Assembly (NCBI GenBank): GCA_030683705.1
Contig: JAUXPP010000085.1
Coordinates: 16,089 to 80,088 of the forward strand
DNA length: 64,000 bases
Direction of reading: 5' to 3'
From: Polaromonas sp.
GTDB taxonomy: Bacteria > Pseudomonadota > Gammaproteobacteria > Burkholderiales > Burkholderiaceae_C
Shown one piece after another: positions 34,490 to 44,586 of this stretch. Below the pieces are notes generated by a model. That model made no database searches. It saw only the letters and a list, made by a program, of their open reading frames with translations, and was not told where the DNA came from. How positions within the stretch are numbered: position 1 is the first letter of the stretch; every line of letters begins with the position of its first letter. Both the position numbers and the translations under genes were made by a program.

Positions 34490-35902
34490 TTAAAGCACGG
34501 TTTCGATGTAGGTGTAGATGTAGTTGGAGCCGCCGTTGACATTGCCCAGCAGGCGTGACGAGCCGAAGATGCCGGAGCGGTGCGACACGCCGAAGCCGAG
34601 GTAGGTGTCTTTCAGCCGGCGGTTGCCGATCAGGTCGCCGACGCTGAAGTCAATGCTCGGGTCCAGGTAGTTGAGCAGCCGCGAGGTCGAGCGCCCGCGC
34701 GCGGCCTGGCTGCTGGACTCGGCATAGGGCACGCGCTGCGCCAGCGACACGCCGATTCCCAGGCCGAGCCGGGTCTTGACCCGCTCGCTCCACGGGAAGC
34801 CGTAGTAATAGGCCTTCATGAAGGCGTCGATCTGCAGGCCGTTGGGCGCCAGCCCGCGGTCGTCGTGCTGCAGCACGCCGATGTAACCGACGATGTCCAG
34901 CGGCCAGCCGTTGAGTTGCTCGATGAAGGGCTTGCCGACCTGCACACCGGTGATGCGCGTCGAGTTGACCTTGGCCGTGGAAGCGCAGCGCAGCGTGATG
35001 ATTTTGGCCAGGTGGCAGCCGTCTTCCGTGGACTTGCCATAGAGCAGCTTGAAATAGGTGGGCGAGCTTTCCTGCGTCCAGTTGCCCTTGTAGGTTCCGA
35101 AGTCATAGGCGGCGCCGAGGAACACGCCGGTCTGCGCCGACCTGCCCACGATCGGGCTGGCCTTCACTTTGCTGTCCAGCACGGTGCGGGTCACGCCGCC
35201 GAGCAGGCGCCAGCCTTCACTGAGCTCATAGGTGGCGTACAGGCCGAGGGTGGTGTTGATGCCGCTGCCGGGCTCGTAGGCCGGCCGCGCCGCGGTGGCT
35301 TCGCCTGGCCGCACGCCGTAGTAATAGTTGTTGAGACGCGCGCTGCGCGCCGACACCGTCAGGCTGGGCCGCAATGCAAGTTTGCCGGAACGCCAGTCAT
35401 AGGCATAGGACAGGCGGACCTCGCTGCCCTTGGAAAAGCTGGCGGCATCCTGCAGGAACTCGGCCTGCAGCGTACCCCAGGGCTGGCGGTAGCGGTAAGA
35501 CACGCCGGCGTCGAGGCCCGAGCCACGTTCGGCCATGCCGGCCAGGCTGGGCGGAATCCGGTCGTCGGCATAACCCTCGAAGCGCTGGTCCAGGAAAAGA
35601 TCGACGCGCTGGGTGCCGTCGTCCAGCAGCTTGAGCCCGGCGCGGCTGCCGTGCAGGAACACGCGTTTGCCTTCATACAGGTACAGGGGCAGCAGGTCGT
35701 AACGGGTGCCGCCGCCGACATAGGGCGATTGTTCGGCGCGCACGGCAAGGCCCAGGCCGGCGCTGCCGGGAACACTGAGCAGGTCGCTGAGCGGGTCGGT
35801 GTTGGCCTGCGCCAGGCCGGCTGCCGCCAGCAGGGCCGCGCCCATCCAGGCGTTCAGGCGGCCGGGCCGCGGTATGAGGTTTTGATCGGGATGGGGGCGC
35901 AT
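34490..35902 (-). CDS. MipA/OmpV family outer-membrane protein
   Basis: 470 residues. Signal peptide (ends about AQA-NT), then repeated amphipathic beta strands as in MipA/OmpV barrels: AEQSPYVGGGTRYDLLPLY near the N-terminus, LSYAYDWRSGKLALRPSLTV, GLYATYELSEGWRLLGGV and a C-terminal strand ending in ETVL. Longer than the typical 250-residue family member, with an inserted region containing two Cys (DGCHLAKIITLRCAS). ATG 35902 is chosen for the signal peptide. Role (scaffold or porin) is uncertain. Confidence 0.78.
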   Translation of the reverse strand: MRPHPDQNLIPRPGRLNAWMGAALLAAAGLAQANTDPLSDLLSVPGSAGLGLAVRAEQSPYVGGGTRYDLLPLYLYEGKRVFLHGSRAGLKLLDDGTQRVDLFLDQRFEGYADDRIPPSLAGMAERGSGLDAGVSYRYRQPWGTLQAEFLQDAASFSKGSEVRLSYAYDWRSGKLALRPSLTVSARSARLNNYYYGVRPGEATAARPAYEPGSGINTTLGLYATYELSEGWRLLGGVTRTVLDSKVKASPIVGRSAQTGVFLGAAYDFGTYKGNWTQESSPTYFKLLYGKSTEDGCHLAKIITLRCASTAKVNSTRITGVQVGKPFIEQLNGWPLDIVGYIGVLQHDDRGLAPNGLQIDAFMKAYYYGFPWSERVKTRLGLGIGVSLAQRVPYAESSSQAARGRSTSRLLNYLDPSIDFSVGDLIGNRRLKDTYLGFGVSHRSGIFGSSRLLGNVNGGSNYIYTYIETVL

Positions 35903-36087
35903 GGCTGGCCTCGTGGTTGGCTGCAGGTAGGAGGACTTGATCCTAGCCAACAAAGGGTGTCCATGGCTGGCCAGGCCCCAGAACAAGGCTCGCACCTACA
36001 CGGCATGACGGCGGCGGGCGACAAAAAGCGTTGTTTTGCCCGGCGTGCGCGGGGCGCAGGCCGGGCAGAACCAGGGGCCAACAGCGG

Positions 36088-36588
36088 TCAGAACGGGATG
36101 TCGTCGTCCATGTCGTCAAAGCCGCTGGCGGCCTTGGTCGGCGCCGGTGGGCGCGGGGCAGGAGCCGGCGCGCGGGGCGCGGCAGCCGGCGGACGCGAAT
36201 AGGAGCGCTCGCCGCCTTCGTCCCCACCGTCGTTGCCGCCCGGGCCGCCCATGCCTTCGCGGCTGCCCAGCATCTGCATTTCGCTGGCGATGATGTCGGT
36301 GGCGTATTTCTCGACGCCGTCCTTGTCGGTGTACTTGCGGGTCTTCAGGCGGCCCTCGATGTAGACCGAGCGGCCTTTCTTGAGGTATTCACCGACGATT
36401 TCGGCCTGGCGCCCGAAAAAGCTGATGCGGTGCCATTCGGTCTCCTCGACCATTTCACCGGCCTTGTTCTTGTACTTGCTGCTGGTGGCCAGCGCGATGT
36501 TGGCCACGGCGTCGCCGCTGGGCAGGTAGCGCACTTCGGGGTCGCGGCCCAGGTTGCCGACGAGAATGACTTTGTTGACGGATGCCAT
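36088..36588 (-). CDS. ssb: Single-stranded DNA-binding protein
   Basis: Protects single-stranded DNA in replication and repair and recruits partners. 166 residues: OB-fold ([49 protein letters not shown]) to about residue 108, a Gly/Pro/Ala-rich linker, and the acidic tip DDMDDDIPF that binds partner proteins. Separated from the upstream MFS gene by 18 nt, near uvrA as in many proteobacteria. Confidence 0.97.
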   Translation of the reverse strand: MASVNKVILVGNLGRDPEVRYLPSGDAVANIALATSSKYKNKAGEMVEETEWHRISFFGRQAEIVGEYLKKGRSVYIEGRLKTRKYTDKDGVEKYATDIIASEMQMLGSREGMGGPGGNDGGDEGGERSYSRPPAAAPRAPAPAPRPPAPTKAASGFDDMDDDIPF

Positions 36589-36606
36589 GGATGTCCTCCT
36601 AATTTT

Positions 36607-37836
36607 TTACAGTTTAACTGGCCGGACTGCCGGCGCGCCAGCCGGGTCAGCAACCGCAGGCACGGCATGCCTTCCGGGCGCTTTCATCGGCCAGGCCACC
36701 AGCAGCCACAGCAACATCAGGCCGCCGCAAGCCGCAAACAGGGTTTCCGGGCCAGCGGTCTTCGCCAGCCAGCCGCCCAGCGCGCCGCCGGCAAAAAAGC
36801 CCAGCGACTGCAGCGTGTTGTAAACGCCCAGCGCCGCCCCGCGCGAATGGACCGGCGCCACGCGCGACGCCAGGCTGGGCTGAGAGGCTTCGAGGATGTT
36901 GAAGCCGCAAAAAAACAGGAACAGCAGCACGCCGAGGCCGGCCAGCGAGGGCGCGCCCTGCAGGGAGGCTGCCATCAGCCCGACCTGCACCAGCGTTATC
37001 AGGCCCACCGCCGCCAGGAACACGCCGCGCAGGTAGCCGCGCTTTTCGAGCGGGAACAGCGTGAAGCCCATGACCCCGAAAGACGCCAGCACCGCCGGCA
37101 GGTAGACCTGCCAGTGGCTGCTGCTGGCCAGCCCGGCCTGCACCAGCAGGGCCGGGATGGCCACCCACATGGCCAGTTGCACCGCATGCAGGATGAAAAC
37201 GCCCGCGTCCAGACGCAGCAGCGCCGGGTGTTTGAGCACCTCCAGCAGGCTGCCACGCGGCCGGTTCACATGCTGCGCCGGCTCGGGCGGCACCCACCAG
37301 ATGATCACCGCGATGCCGGCCAGTGCCAGCGCGCCGGTCAGCCCAAACAGGCCAGCCAGGCCGATCTGCGCGGTCAGCAGCGGCGCCACGACCAGCGACA
37401 GCGCGAACATCAGGGCGATGCTGGCACCGACCAGCGCCATGGCCTTGGTCCGCACCTCGTCACGCGTGGTGTCGGCCAGCAAGGCGGTCACGGCCGCCGA
37501 AATCGCGCCGGCGCCCTGCAGCGAGCGGCCAAAAATCAGCCAGTTCAGGTCGGGCGCCCAGGCCGCCACAAAACTGCCCAGCGCAAACACCACCAGGCCG
37601 GCCACGATCACCTTCTTGCGGCCCAGCCAGTCCGAGGCCATGCCGAAAGGGATTTGCAGGATGCCTTGTGTCAGGCCGTATATGCCCATGGCCAGGCCGA
37701 TGCGCGCCGGGTCGTCGCCACCGGGGTAACGCGCGGCCTCCAGTGCAAACACCGGCAGCACCAGAAACAGCCCCAGCATGCGCAGTGCAAAAATCGAGGC
37801 CAGCGAGGCGCTGGCACGCCGCTCGGTGGCGGTCAT
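36607..37836 (-). CDS. MFS transporter (YajR-like)
   Basis: Inner-membrane carrier of 409 residues with 12 hydrophobic segments. Family motif QIPFGMASDWLGRKKVI between helices 2 and 3, and FALRMLGLFLVLPVF in helix 1. The lineage commonly lies between uvrA and ssb in betaproteobacteria. It lacks the C-terminal ferredoxin-like domain of E. coli YajR. Substrate unknown. Confidence 0.9.
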   Translation of the reverse strand: MTATERRASASLASIFALRMLGLFLVLPVFALEAARYPGGDDPARIGLAMGIYGLTQGILQIPFGMASDWLGRKKVIVAGLVVFALGSFVAAWAPDLNWLIFGRSLQGAGAISAAVTALLADTTRDEVRTKAMALVGASIALMFALSLVVAPLLTAQIGLAGLFGLTGALALAGIAVIIWWVPPEPAQHVNRPRGSLLEVLKHPALLRLDAGVFILHAVQLAMWVAIPALLVQAGLASSSHWQVYLPAVLASFGVMGFTLFPLEKRGYLRGVFLAAVGLITLVQVGLMAASLQGAPSLAGLGVLLFLFFCGFNILEASQPSLASRVAPVHSRGAALGVYNTLQSLGFFAGGALGGWLAKTAGPETLFAACGGLMLLWLLVAWPMKAPGRHAVPAVADPAGAPAVRPVKL

Positions 37837-38044
37837 GGGGTAGGAAGGGGCTGGAGACACGGTCAGGCGGGGTGGGTCACAAAGGAAGGCCGGCAACGCC
37901 GGCGGGGCAGTGGACTATTGTCATTGAATTGCGGCGCGTTTTTCAGGGTGCCGGGTTGCAAGCAGGAAACGCGCCGGTACGCCGGACCGCAGCGCAGCCC
38001 CAAGGCCAGCGGGGGCCCGGGTGCCAAAAAATCCGTACGCGTCT

Positions 38045-41000
38045 ATGATGGAGGGTTTTGCGGCGCCCCAACACGTGAACTCCCCCAACGACGGCAAATA
38101 CCTCGCTCCCGCAGCCACTGCCGGCCCGGTGGCGGCCGAGCCCGACACCCGGTCAGCAACCCAGGCCGGACGCAGCGAAGGGCCGCCCCGAGCCGGTCCA
38201 GCCACCTCGGGGGGCAGCGCAGCACACGAAGTGGCAAGCGTGGGGGCTTATCAGGCGGCGCAGCGCATCAGCATTCGCGGCGCGCGCACCCACAACCTCA
38301 AGAACATCGACCTCGACATCCCGCGCAACCAGCTGGTGGTGATCACCGGCCTGAGCGGCTCGGGCAAGTCATCGCTGGCCTTCGACACCCTCTACGCCGA
38401 GGGCCAGCGCCGTTACGTCGAAAGCCTGAGCACCTACGCGCGCCAGTTCCTGCAATTGATGGACAAGCCCGATGTGGACATGATCGAGGGCCTGTCGCCG
38501 GCGATCTCCATCGAGCAGAAGGCGACCTCGCACAACCCGCGCTCCACCGTCGGCACGGTCACTGAAATCCACGACTACCTGCGCCTGCTGTTTGCGCGCG
38601 CCGGCACGCCTTTTTGCCCCGACCACGACCTGCCGCTGCAGGCGCAAAGCGTCAGCGAGATGGTCGACCATGTGCTGGCCCTGCCGGAAGACACCAAACT
38701 GATGGTGCTGGCGCCGGTGGCGCGTGAACGCAAGGGCGAATTCGTCGAGCTGTTTGCGGAGATGCAGGCCCAGGGCTATGTGCGCTTTCGCGTCGACGGC
38801 ACGGCGTATGAGTTCGACGAATTGCCCAAACTCAAGAAAGCCGAAAAACACAATATCGACGTGGTGATCGACCGCCTCAAGGTGCGCCCCGACATGCAGC
38901 AGCGGCTGGCGGAAAGCTTCGAAGCCGCGCTGCGCCTGGCTGACGGCAAGGCGATCGCGATGGAAATGGATTCCGGCCAGGAGCATCTGTTCAGTGCCAA
39001 GTTCTCCTGCCCGGTCTGCAGCTACTCGCTCAGCGAGATGGAGCCGCGGCTGTTTTCCTTCAACTCGCCGGTCGGCGCCTGCCCGAGCTGCGACGGCCTG
39101 GGCCACATGGAGTTTTTCGACCCGGCGCGTGTGGTGGCCTTCCCCTCGCTGAGCCTGGCCAGCGGCGCGGTCAAGGGCTGGGACCGGCGCAATGCCTACT
39201 ATTTTTCGATGCTCGAAAGCCTGGCCAAACACTACAGCTTCGACATCGACACGGCGTTTGAAAAGCTTCCCGAAGCGGTGCAACAGGTGGTGCTGCACGG
39301 CTCGGGCGAGGAAGAGATCAAGTTCAGCTACATCCTGGACTCCGGCGCCAACGCCGGCAAAAAACACACCAAAAAACACGCGTTTGAGGGCGTAATCACC
39401 AACTTCGAGCGGCGTTACCGCGAAACCGACTCGGCGGCCGTGCGTGAGGAGCTCGCGCGTTACCGCAGCCTCCAGCCCTGCCCGGAGTGCGCAGGCACCC
39501 GTTTGCGCCGCGAGGCGCGCCATGTTTACCTGGTGGGCGCCAGCGGGCGCAAGGCAATTTACGAAATCAGCCATGCCACGCTGCGCGAGAGCTTCGATTA
39601 CTTCAACACGCTGACCATGGAAGGCGCCAAGGCCGAGATCGCCGGCAAGGTGGTGCGCGAGATCGGCCTGCGCCTGAAGTTCCTCAACGACGTCGGCCTC
39701 AATTATTTGAGCCTGGACCGCAGCGCCGAAACGCTGTCGGGCGGCGAGTCGCAACGCATCCGGCTCGCCTCGCAGATCGGCTCGGGCCTGACCGGCGTGA
39801 TGTATGTGCTGGACGAACCCAGCATCGGCCTGCACCAGCGCGACAACGACCGCCTGATCGGCACGCTCAAACACCTGCGCGATATCGGCAACAGCGTGCT
39901 GGTGGTCGAACATGACGAAGACATGATCCGCGCCGCCGACCATGTGATCGACATGGGCCCGGGCGCCGGCATCCACGGCGGGCGCGTGATGGCCCAGGGC
40001 ACGTACGAAGAGGTACTTGCAAACCCCGATTCGCTGACCGGCAAGTATCTGGCCCAGGTGCTGAAGATCGCCGTGCCGACACGCCGCACACCCTGGCTGC
40101 CGACGGTGGAAAAAGCGCCGTACCGCGACCCGAAGAAGCCCTCGAAATTTGCGCCCAGCGCGGCCGGTGTCAAACGTGCTGCGCGCGAGGCCGAACACCT
40201 GCGCACGCAAGGCGACATGCAGGCGATACGCGTGATCAAGGCAAGCGGCCACAACCTCAAAGACGTCAGCGTCGACTTCCCGGTCGGCCTGCTGACCTGC
40301 GTCACCGGCGTTTCCGGCTCCGGCAAGTCGACGCTGGTCAACGACACCCTGTACGCCGCGGTGGCGCGCACGCTCTACCGCGCGCACGAGGAGCCGGCGC
40401 CGCACGAAAGCATCGAGGGCATCGAACATTTCGACAAGGTCATCAATGTGGACCAGTCGCCGATCGGCCGCACGCCGCGCAGCAACCCGGCCACCTACAC
40501 CGGCCTCTTCACGCCGATCCGCGAGCTGATGGCCGAGATGAACACTGCGCGTGAACGCGGCTACGGCGCCGGGCGTTTCAGTTTCAACGTGGCGGGCGGG
40601 CGCTGCGAGGCCTGCCAGGGCGACGGCGTGGTCAAGGTCGAGATGCACTTCCTGCCCGACGTCTATGTGCCCTGCGATGTCTGCAAGGGCATGCGTTACA
40701 ACCGCGAGACGCTGGAAGTCCAGTACAAGGGCAAAAACATTGCGCAGGTGCTGGACCTGACGGTGGAAGACGCAGCCGAGTTTTTCAAGGCGGTGCCGGT
40801 GATCGCGCGCAAGCTGCACACCCTGCTGGACGTCGGCCTGAGTTACATCAAGCTGGGCCAGGCCGCGACCACGCTGTCGGGCGGCGAGGCGCAACGCGTC
40901 AAGCTGGCACTCGAATTGTCCAAACGCGATACCGGCCGCACGCTTTATATCCTGGACGAGCCGACCACCGGCCTGCACTTTGCCGACATCGATTTGCTGC

Positions 41001-41209
41001 TCAAGGTGCTGCACCAGCTGCGCGACGCGGGCAATACCATCGTGGTGATCGAGCACAACCTGGACGTGATCAAGACCGCCGACTGGCTGATCGACATGGG
41101 CCCCGAAGGCGGCGCCGGTGGCGGCAGCGTGGTGGGTGTCGGCACGCCGGAAGACATTGCCGCCAACCCGGCCAGCCACACCGGGCGCTACCTGCAGCGA
41201 CTTTTGTAA
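38045..41209 (+). CDS. uvrA: Excinuclease ABC subunit A
   Basis: Damage-recognition ATPase of nucleotide excision repair, about 1054 residues. Two ABC modules: Walker [10 protein letters not shown] and GVSGSGKST, signatures [12 protein letters not shown] and [12 protein letters not shown], Walker [11 protein letters not shown] and [10 protein letters not shown]; zinc modules CPVC..C..C and CEAC...CDVC. The conserved start ([15 protein letters not shown]) comes only about 75 residues in. The extension encodes a family A repeat in frame ([13 protein letters not shown]), so the true start may lie inside or after it. ATG 38045, ATG 38048 and GTG 38021 are candidates. Confidence 0.95.
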   Translation: MMEGFAAPQHVNSPNDGKYLAPAATAGPVAAEPDTRSATQAGRSEGPPRAGPATSGGSAAHEVASVGAYQAAQRISIRGARTHNLKNIDLDIPRNQLVVITGLSGSGKSSLAFDTLYAEGQRRYVESLSTYARQFLQLMDKPDVDMIEGLSPAISIEQKATSHNPRSTVGTVTEIHDYLRLLFARAGTPFCPDHDLPLQAQSVSEMVDHVLALPEDTKLMVLAPVARERKGEFVELFAEMQAQGYVRFRVDGTAYEFDELPKLKKAEKHNIDVVIDRLKVRPDMQQRLAESFEAALRLADGKAIAMEMDSGQEHLFSAKFSCPVCSYSLSEMEPRLFSFNSPVGACPSCDGLGHMEFFDPARVVAFPSLSLASGAVKGWDRRNAYYFSMLESLAKHYSFDIDTAFEKLPEAVQQVVLHGSGEEEIKFSYILDSGANAGKKHTKKHAFEGVITNFERRYRETDSAAVREELARYRSLQPCPECAGTRLRREARHVYLVGASGRKAIYEISHATLRESFDYFNTLTMEGAKAEIAGKVVREIGLRLKFLNDVGLNYLSLDRSAETLSGGESQRIRLASQIGSGLTGVMYVLDEPSIGLHQRDNDRLIGTLKHLRDIGNSVLVVEHDEDMIRAADHVIDMGPGAGIHGGRVMAQGTYEEVLANPDSLTGKYLAQVLKIAVPTRRTPWLPTVEKAPYRDPKKPSKFAPSAAGVKRAAREAEHLRTQGDMQAIRVIKASGHNLKDVSVDFPVGLLTCVTGVSGSGKSTLVNDTLYAAVARTLYRAHEEPAPHESIEGIEHFDKVINVDQSPIGRTPRSNPATYTGLFTPIRELMAEMNTARERGYGAGRFSFNVAGGRCEACQGDGVVKVEMHFLPDVYVPCDVCKGMRYNRETLEVQYKGKNIAQVLDLTVEDAAEFFKAVPVIARKLHTLLDVGLSYIKLGQAATTLSGGEAQRVKLALELSKRDTGRTLYILDEPTTGLHFADIDLLLKVLHQLRDAGNTIVVIEHNLDVIKTADWLIDMGPEGGAGGGSVVGVGTPEDIAANPASHTGRYLQRLL
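38179..38248 (+). repeat. Family A repeat in frame in uvrA 5' end
   Basis: GGCCGCCCC.AGC, CACCTCGGGGGGCAGCGCAG, CACACGAAGTGGCAAGC and GTGGGGGCT. It is open in the uvrA frame and ends where the conserved UvrA N-terminus begins. Confidence 0.8.
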
Positions 41210-41210
41210 A

Positions 41211-41264
41211 AAATCTGGCTGCAGCGCTTGATGGACGGGCGCAAGCAGCTATTATTTTCGTAGC
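41211..41264 (+). repeat. Family B 54-bp repeat between uvrA and thioesterase
   Basis: Unit with AAATCTGGCTGCAGCGC, GGGCGCAAGCAGCTATT and TTTTCGTAGC. It fills nearly the whole uvrA-thioesterase spacer; the thioesterase ribosome-binding site (AAGGAG) lies just after it. Confidence 0.8.
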
Positions 41265-41281
41265 ATTTCACAAGGAGCCGT

Positions 41282-41731
41282 ATGTCGTCGATCACCCTGC
41301 GTTTTTTGGCCGAACCGAGCACCATCAACTTCGGCGGCAAGGTCCACGGCGGCACCGTCATGAAGTGGATTGACGAAGCCGGCTACGCCTGCGCCACGCG
41401 CTGGGCCAAGCGTTACTGCGTCACGGTGTCGGTCGGCAGCATCCGCTTCCAGCGTCCCATCATGATCGGCGACCTGGTGGAAGTCGAGGCGCGCCTGGCC
41501 TACACCGGCAACACCAGCATGAACATCTCGGTCGAGGTGCGCGCCGGCGACATGAAAACCGGCGAAATGGAAATCATCACCGAATGTGTGGTGGTGTTTG
41601 TCGCGGTCGATGCCGAAGGCAAAACCATTCCGGTCGAGGCCTGGCTGCCCGAAACGCCGGGCGACATGGCCCTGGCGCAGCACGTCAGGACCCACCTGAA
41701 CGCCGCACGCGCCGCGCTGCCAGGCGTTTGA
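41282..41731 (+). CDS. Acyl-CoA thioesterase (hotdog fold)
   Basis: 149-residue single hotdog domain of the YciA/BFIT type: FLAEPSTINFGGKVHGGTVMKWIDEAGYACA with the conserved Asp, then RFQRPIMIGDLVEVEARLAYTGNTSM and VVFVAVDAEGKTIPV. Hydrolyses acyl-CoAs; chain length unknown. Its TGA overlaps the ATG of the next gene (TGATG), coupling it to the EamA transporter. Confidence 0.9.
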   Translation: MSSITLRFLAEPSTINFGGKVHGGTVMKWIDEAGYACATRWAKRYCVTVSVGSIRFQRPIMIGDLVEVEARLAYTGNTSMNISVEVRAGDMKTGEMEIITECVVVFVAVDAEGKTIPVEAWLPETPGDMALAQHVRTHLNAARAALPGV

Positions 41732-42639
41732 TGCGTCCCGGCGTCCTGAGCGGCCGTGATTTGGCGGCCGCCCTCGTGGTGGTGGTGGTCTGGGGCGTCA
41801 ATTTTGTGGTCATGAAATTCGCGCTGCGCGACTTCACGCCCTTCCAGCTGGGCGCCGCCCGTTATGTGTTTGCCGTGCTGCCGCTGCTGCTGTTTGTCCG
41901 GCCGCCCCATATCCCGTGGAAATGGCTGGCGTTTTACGGCCTGTTCCAGGGTGTCGGGCAGTTCGGCATTCTGTTCGTCGCGCTGAAAGTCGGCATGACG
42001 GCAGCGCTGGCGTCGGTGCTGCTGCAAACCCAGGTGTTTTTCACCGCGCTGTTCGGCTTTGTGCTGCTGCACGAACGCGCCAGCCGGCCATTGCAGGCCG
42101 GCATGGTGCTCGCGGCACTGGGCCTGAGCTGCTTTGCGCTGAACTACCTGTCTCCCGCCGACGGCGGTGCTGCCACCACGCTGGCGGGTTTTGTGCTCAC
42201 GCTCGGCGCCGCCGCCATGTGGGCCATGTCCAACATCGTGGCGCGGCACGTGCAGCGAGGCGGGGTGGCCTACTCGCCGATGGCCTTTGTGGTCTGGAGC
42301 AGCGTCTTCGCCATCCTGCCTTTCACGCTGCTGTCGCTGGTGTTCGACCCTGAGGCGACGCGCTGGCAGTGGACCCAGGCCCGCGCCTCCAGCTGGCTGG
42401 CGGTGGCTTACCTCGGCTGGGTCGCGACCATCCTCGGGTACAGCCTGTGGACCGGCCTGCTCAAGCGCCACCCCGCCAACCGCGTCGCACCCTTCAGCCT
42501 GGGCGTGCCGGTGGTGGGCCTGACCACCGGCATGCTGGTGCTCGGTGAAGCCATCACCTCCTGGCAGTGGGCCGGCATCACCCTGGTGGTGGCGGCGCTG
42601 GCCTGCGTGATGCTGGGCGGGCTGATCAAGCCACGCTGA
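41731..42639 (+). CDS. EamA/DMT-family transporter
   Basis: 302-residue drug/metabolite transporter with ten hydrophobic segments and two EamA repeats (VVVVVWGVNFVVMKFALRDFTPFQLGAARY and GAAAMWAMSNIVARHVQ...). Resembles amino-acid exporters of the YddG/EamA type, e.g. the final helix and LGVPVVGLTTGMLVLGEAIT. Substrate inferred only by family. Translationally coupled to the thioesterase. Confidence 0.9.
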   Translation: MRPGVLSGRDLAAALVVVVVWGVNFVVMKFALRDFTPFQLGAARYVFAVLPLLLFVRPPHIPWKWLAFYGLFQGVGQFGILFVALKVGMTAALASVLLQTQVFFTALFGFVLLHERASRPLQAGMVLAALGLSCFALNYLSPADGGAATTLAGFVLTLGAAAMWAMSNIVARHVQRGGVAYSPMAFVVWSSVFAILPFTLLSLVFDPEATRWQWTQARASSWLAVAYLGWVATILGYSLWTGLLKRHPANRVAPFSLGVPVVGLTTGMLVLGEAITSWQWAGITLVVAALACVMLGGLIKPR

Positions 42640-42669
42640 GACCTGTCGGCCCGGCCGCTGGCAGGATAA

Positions 42670-42723
42670 AAATCGGCCTCCAGCCCTTGACTGGCGAGCG
42701 TCACCAGCTATGAAATCAATAGC
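42670..42723 (+). repeat. Family B 54-bp repeat after EamA gene
   Basis: Nearly consensus unit: AAATCGGCCTCCAGCCCTTG, GAGCGTCACCAGCTATG and AAATCAATAGC. Intergenic. Confidence 0.85.
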
Positions 42724-42806
42724 GCTGTGAGCTCGCCCGGGTTTGCGGCGCTGTCCGACAGCGCCCGCGGCCGGGCCGGTTTAGTGTGGTGGTGAAAGGA
42801 TTTCCC

Positions 42807-43073
42807 ATGCCCACTACCCCGACCCGACGACCCCATCCGCTGCAGCAACTCCAGGACTGGGACGAGCGCCGCGCCAGCTTTCCCGGCGAACACTGGCTGG
42901 TCCTGGGCGCCGGCGTGGCCGTGCTGCTGGCCGCGCGCCGCAGCCCCTCCCCGCTGGTCCGCGCCCTCGGCTCGGCCGCCGGCGGCGCCCTGCTGGTGCG
43001 CGCAGCCAGCGGCCGTGACGGCCTGGCCAGGGTGTTGAGTTATGTGCCGGTGGTGAAGTTGCTGTCGCGTTAG
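42807..43073 (+). CDS. Small hypothetical membrane-associated protein
   Basis: 88 residues. Pro/Gln/Arg-rich start, LQDWDERRASFPGEHW, then two weakly hydrophobic segments (WLVLGAGVAVLLAARR and ALGSAAGGALLVRAASG) and a basic C-terminus. Function unknown. ATG 42807 has AAAGGA upstream; GTG 42786 would add seven residues. Convergent with the lipoprotein gene, overlapping it by 4 nt. Confidence 0.65.
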   Translation: MPTTPTRRPHPLQQLQDWDERRASFPGEHWLVLGAGVAVLLAARRSPSPLVRALGSAAGGALLVRAASGRDGLARVLSYVPVVKLLSR

Positions 43074-43954
43074 GGCGTCGCCGCGACCTTTGCCGCCGGC
43101 GTGGCGCCGGGCGCCCGCGGCTCCAGCAGCTTGACCAGGTCATCCACCGCCCTCGGCACAATCTTGACAAACTGCGCGTCAAACTCGGCAATCTCCCGGA
43201 TGGCCTCATCCATGCTCGCATATTTTTTCAGCTCGGCCGCATAGGGCTTGGCGTGGTCGGGCGCGGTGCCGAAGACGCCGCGATAACGCACCGTGGTCGG
43301 CGGCGTGGTGGGGTTGCGCATGATGTCGGAGTTGGCCGGCGCGGCCGGCTTGGCGGGCGGCGGCATTTCCAGAAACGCATAACGCACGCAAGGATTGACG
43401 GCGCCGAAGGTGCAGGTGCCGACGTCCAGGTTCAGCGAAAACACCGGTGCGTCGGTCGGCTGCGTCACCATCTTCGTGGATGGCTTGTAAAACCGGCGGT
43501 CATTGCCCAGGGAGTTGGTCTCGTAGGGCACAGGCACGACCTCGACCGCGACGCCGAGCTGGCCGAGCCGGCGCACCAGTTCACCCACAAAAGCCTGGCG
43601 ATGGTCGACAGCCAGCTTCTTTTCCGAAGCGGCAGCCGCCAGGCGCGCATTGGCACTCTCCAGCGAATGCTGAACCGACACCGCCGCCAGTGCGCCTATC
43701 AGCGCCACCAGGGGAATCCCGCCTGCCGCCGGATCCATGGCCGAAGGAACGGTGTACTTGAACGGCGCGTCCTCGACAAACAGCCGGATCTGCGTCTTCT
43801 TGTCGGCCTGGAGCTGTTCGACCATGGGAGGCAGCTGGGCGCAGCCGGTCAGCAAGGCGCTGGCCAGCAACAGCAGCGCTGGAGCCCGCCTGCCTGAGAG
43901 AGCGGGCCGGCCGGTCGGCACAGAAACAGAAAGGCGATGGGTAGTTGTTGTCAT
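43070..43954 (-). CDS. Hypothetical lipoprotein
   Basis: 294 residues. Lipid-attachment signal LLLASALLTGCAQ (Cys about 37), a short charged region (QADKKTQIRLFVEDAPFKYTVPSAMDP), one hydrophobic Ala-rich segment, a coiled-coil-prone stretch, and an end with paired cysteines (GTCTFGAVNPCVRYAF). No known domain recognised. The N-terminal hydrophobic segment and Cys favour anchoring to the inner or outer membrane from the periplasmic side. Confidence 0.7.
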   Translation of the reverse strand: MTTTTHRLSVSVPTGRPALSGRRAPALLLLASALLTGCAQLPPMVEQLQADKKTQIRLFVEDAPFKYTVPSAMDPAAGGIPLVALIGALAAVSVQHSLESANARLAAAASEKKLAVDHRQAFVGELVRRLGQLGVAVEVVPVPYETNSLGNDRRFYKPSTKMVTQPTDAPVFSLNLDVGTCTFGAVNPCVRYAFLEMPPPAKPAAPANSDIMRNPTTPPTTVRYRGVFGTAPDHAKPYAAELKKYASMDEAIREIAEFDAQFVKIVPRAVDDLVKLLEPRAPGATPAAKVAATP

Positions 43955-44586
43955 GGACGCCGGGCCATCTGGCCCTCCCTGTTGTTGAAATGCCGACGAT
44001 GCTAGCAGAGCAACGTGGCACGCGCGCCCTCCGATTGCAGGAGCGCGCGCGCCTGGGCTGGCGCCCTTCATCGGGCGCAGGTGCGGCAGAGAGCTTGTTC
44101 GCCAGCATCACGCGCCGTTCCCGGCTCGCTTTCGGCAGTAGGTCTGACTCCCCACTCCCTCCCCTAGCCCCTCCCTCGCCCCACTGGGCGAGAGAGGGGG
44201 ACTTCATGTGGCCGCGTGCGCTGCACCCGCGTGCAAACATGACGGACTGTTGGGATTCCCGTGCAAGAAGCGCTTTGCGCTTCTTGCACTCCGGATTTTT
44301 GTCCCCGCATTGATTTTCTACCCCACCCTTCTGTATGCGCCGAGGAGCGCAGGGCCAGACGGATCAGGACGGGCGATTGTCTGAGCGCAGCGAGTTCGAG
44401 CCCGGCCCCGGCTGGACCGAGCACCGCAGGTTGCCCGTAGCGAAGCGGAGGGACGCAGACAGCAGGGTCGCCTTCTCTTTGCTTACTTTCTCTTGGCGAA
44501 GCAAGAGAAAGTGAGTCGCCCGCCGGGGCGAGACCCGGCTTGTCGGAAGTACTTCAAGGCTGGCCTCGCAGCGCAGCCGCCACCGA
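43955..44586. other. Gene-free stretch holding family C copy 2
   Basis: 632 nt without a supported gene. It holds the family C element (44142-44516); the flanks show no recognisable feature. Confidence 0.75.
44142..44516 (-). repeat. Family C structured repeat, copy 2
   Basis: Inverted relative to copy 1. Hairpin CTTTCTCTTG/CAAGAGAAAG (44486-44511) and a 13-bp hairpin GTGCAAGAAGCGC (44261-44289, 3-nt loop) replace their copy-1 equivalents with paired substitutions. Purine-rich and GC-rich segments align along the whole length. Confidence 0.8.

Noticed and set aside
38369..41179. Very long open frame (936 codons) on the minus strand
   Set aside because: It is the antisense shadow of uvrA in GC-rich DNA. 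Its sequence has no domain and is Arg/Ala/His rich; the plus strand has full UvrA motifs.
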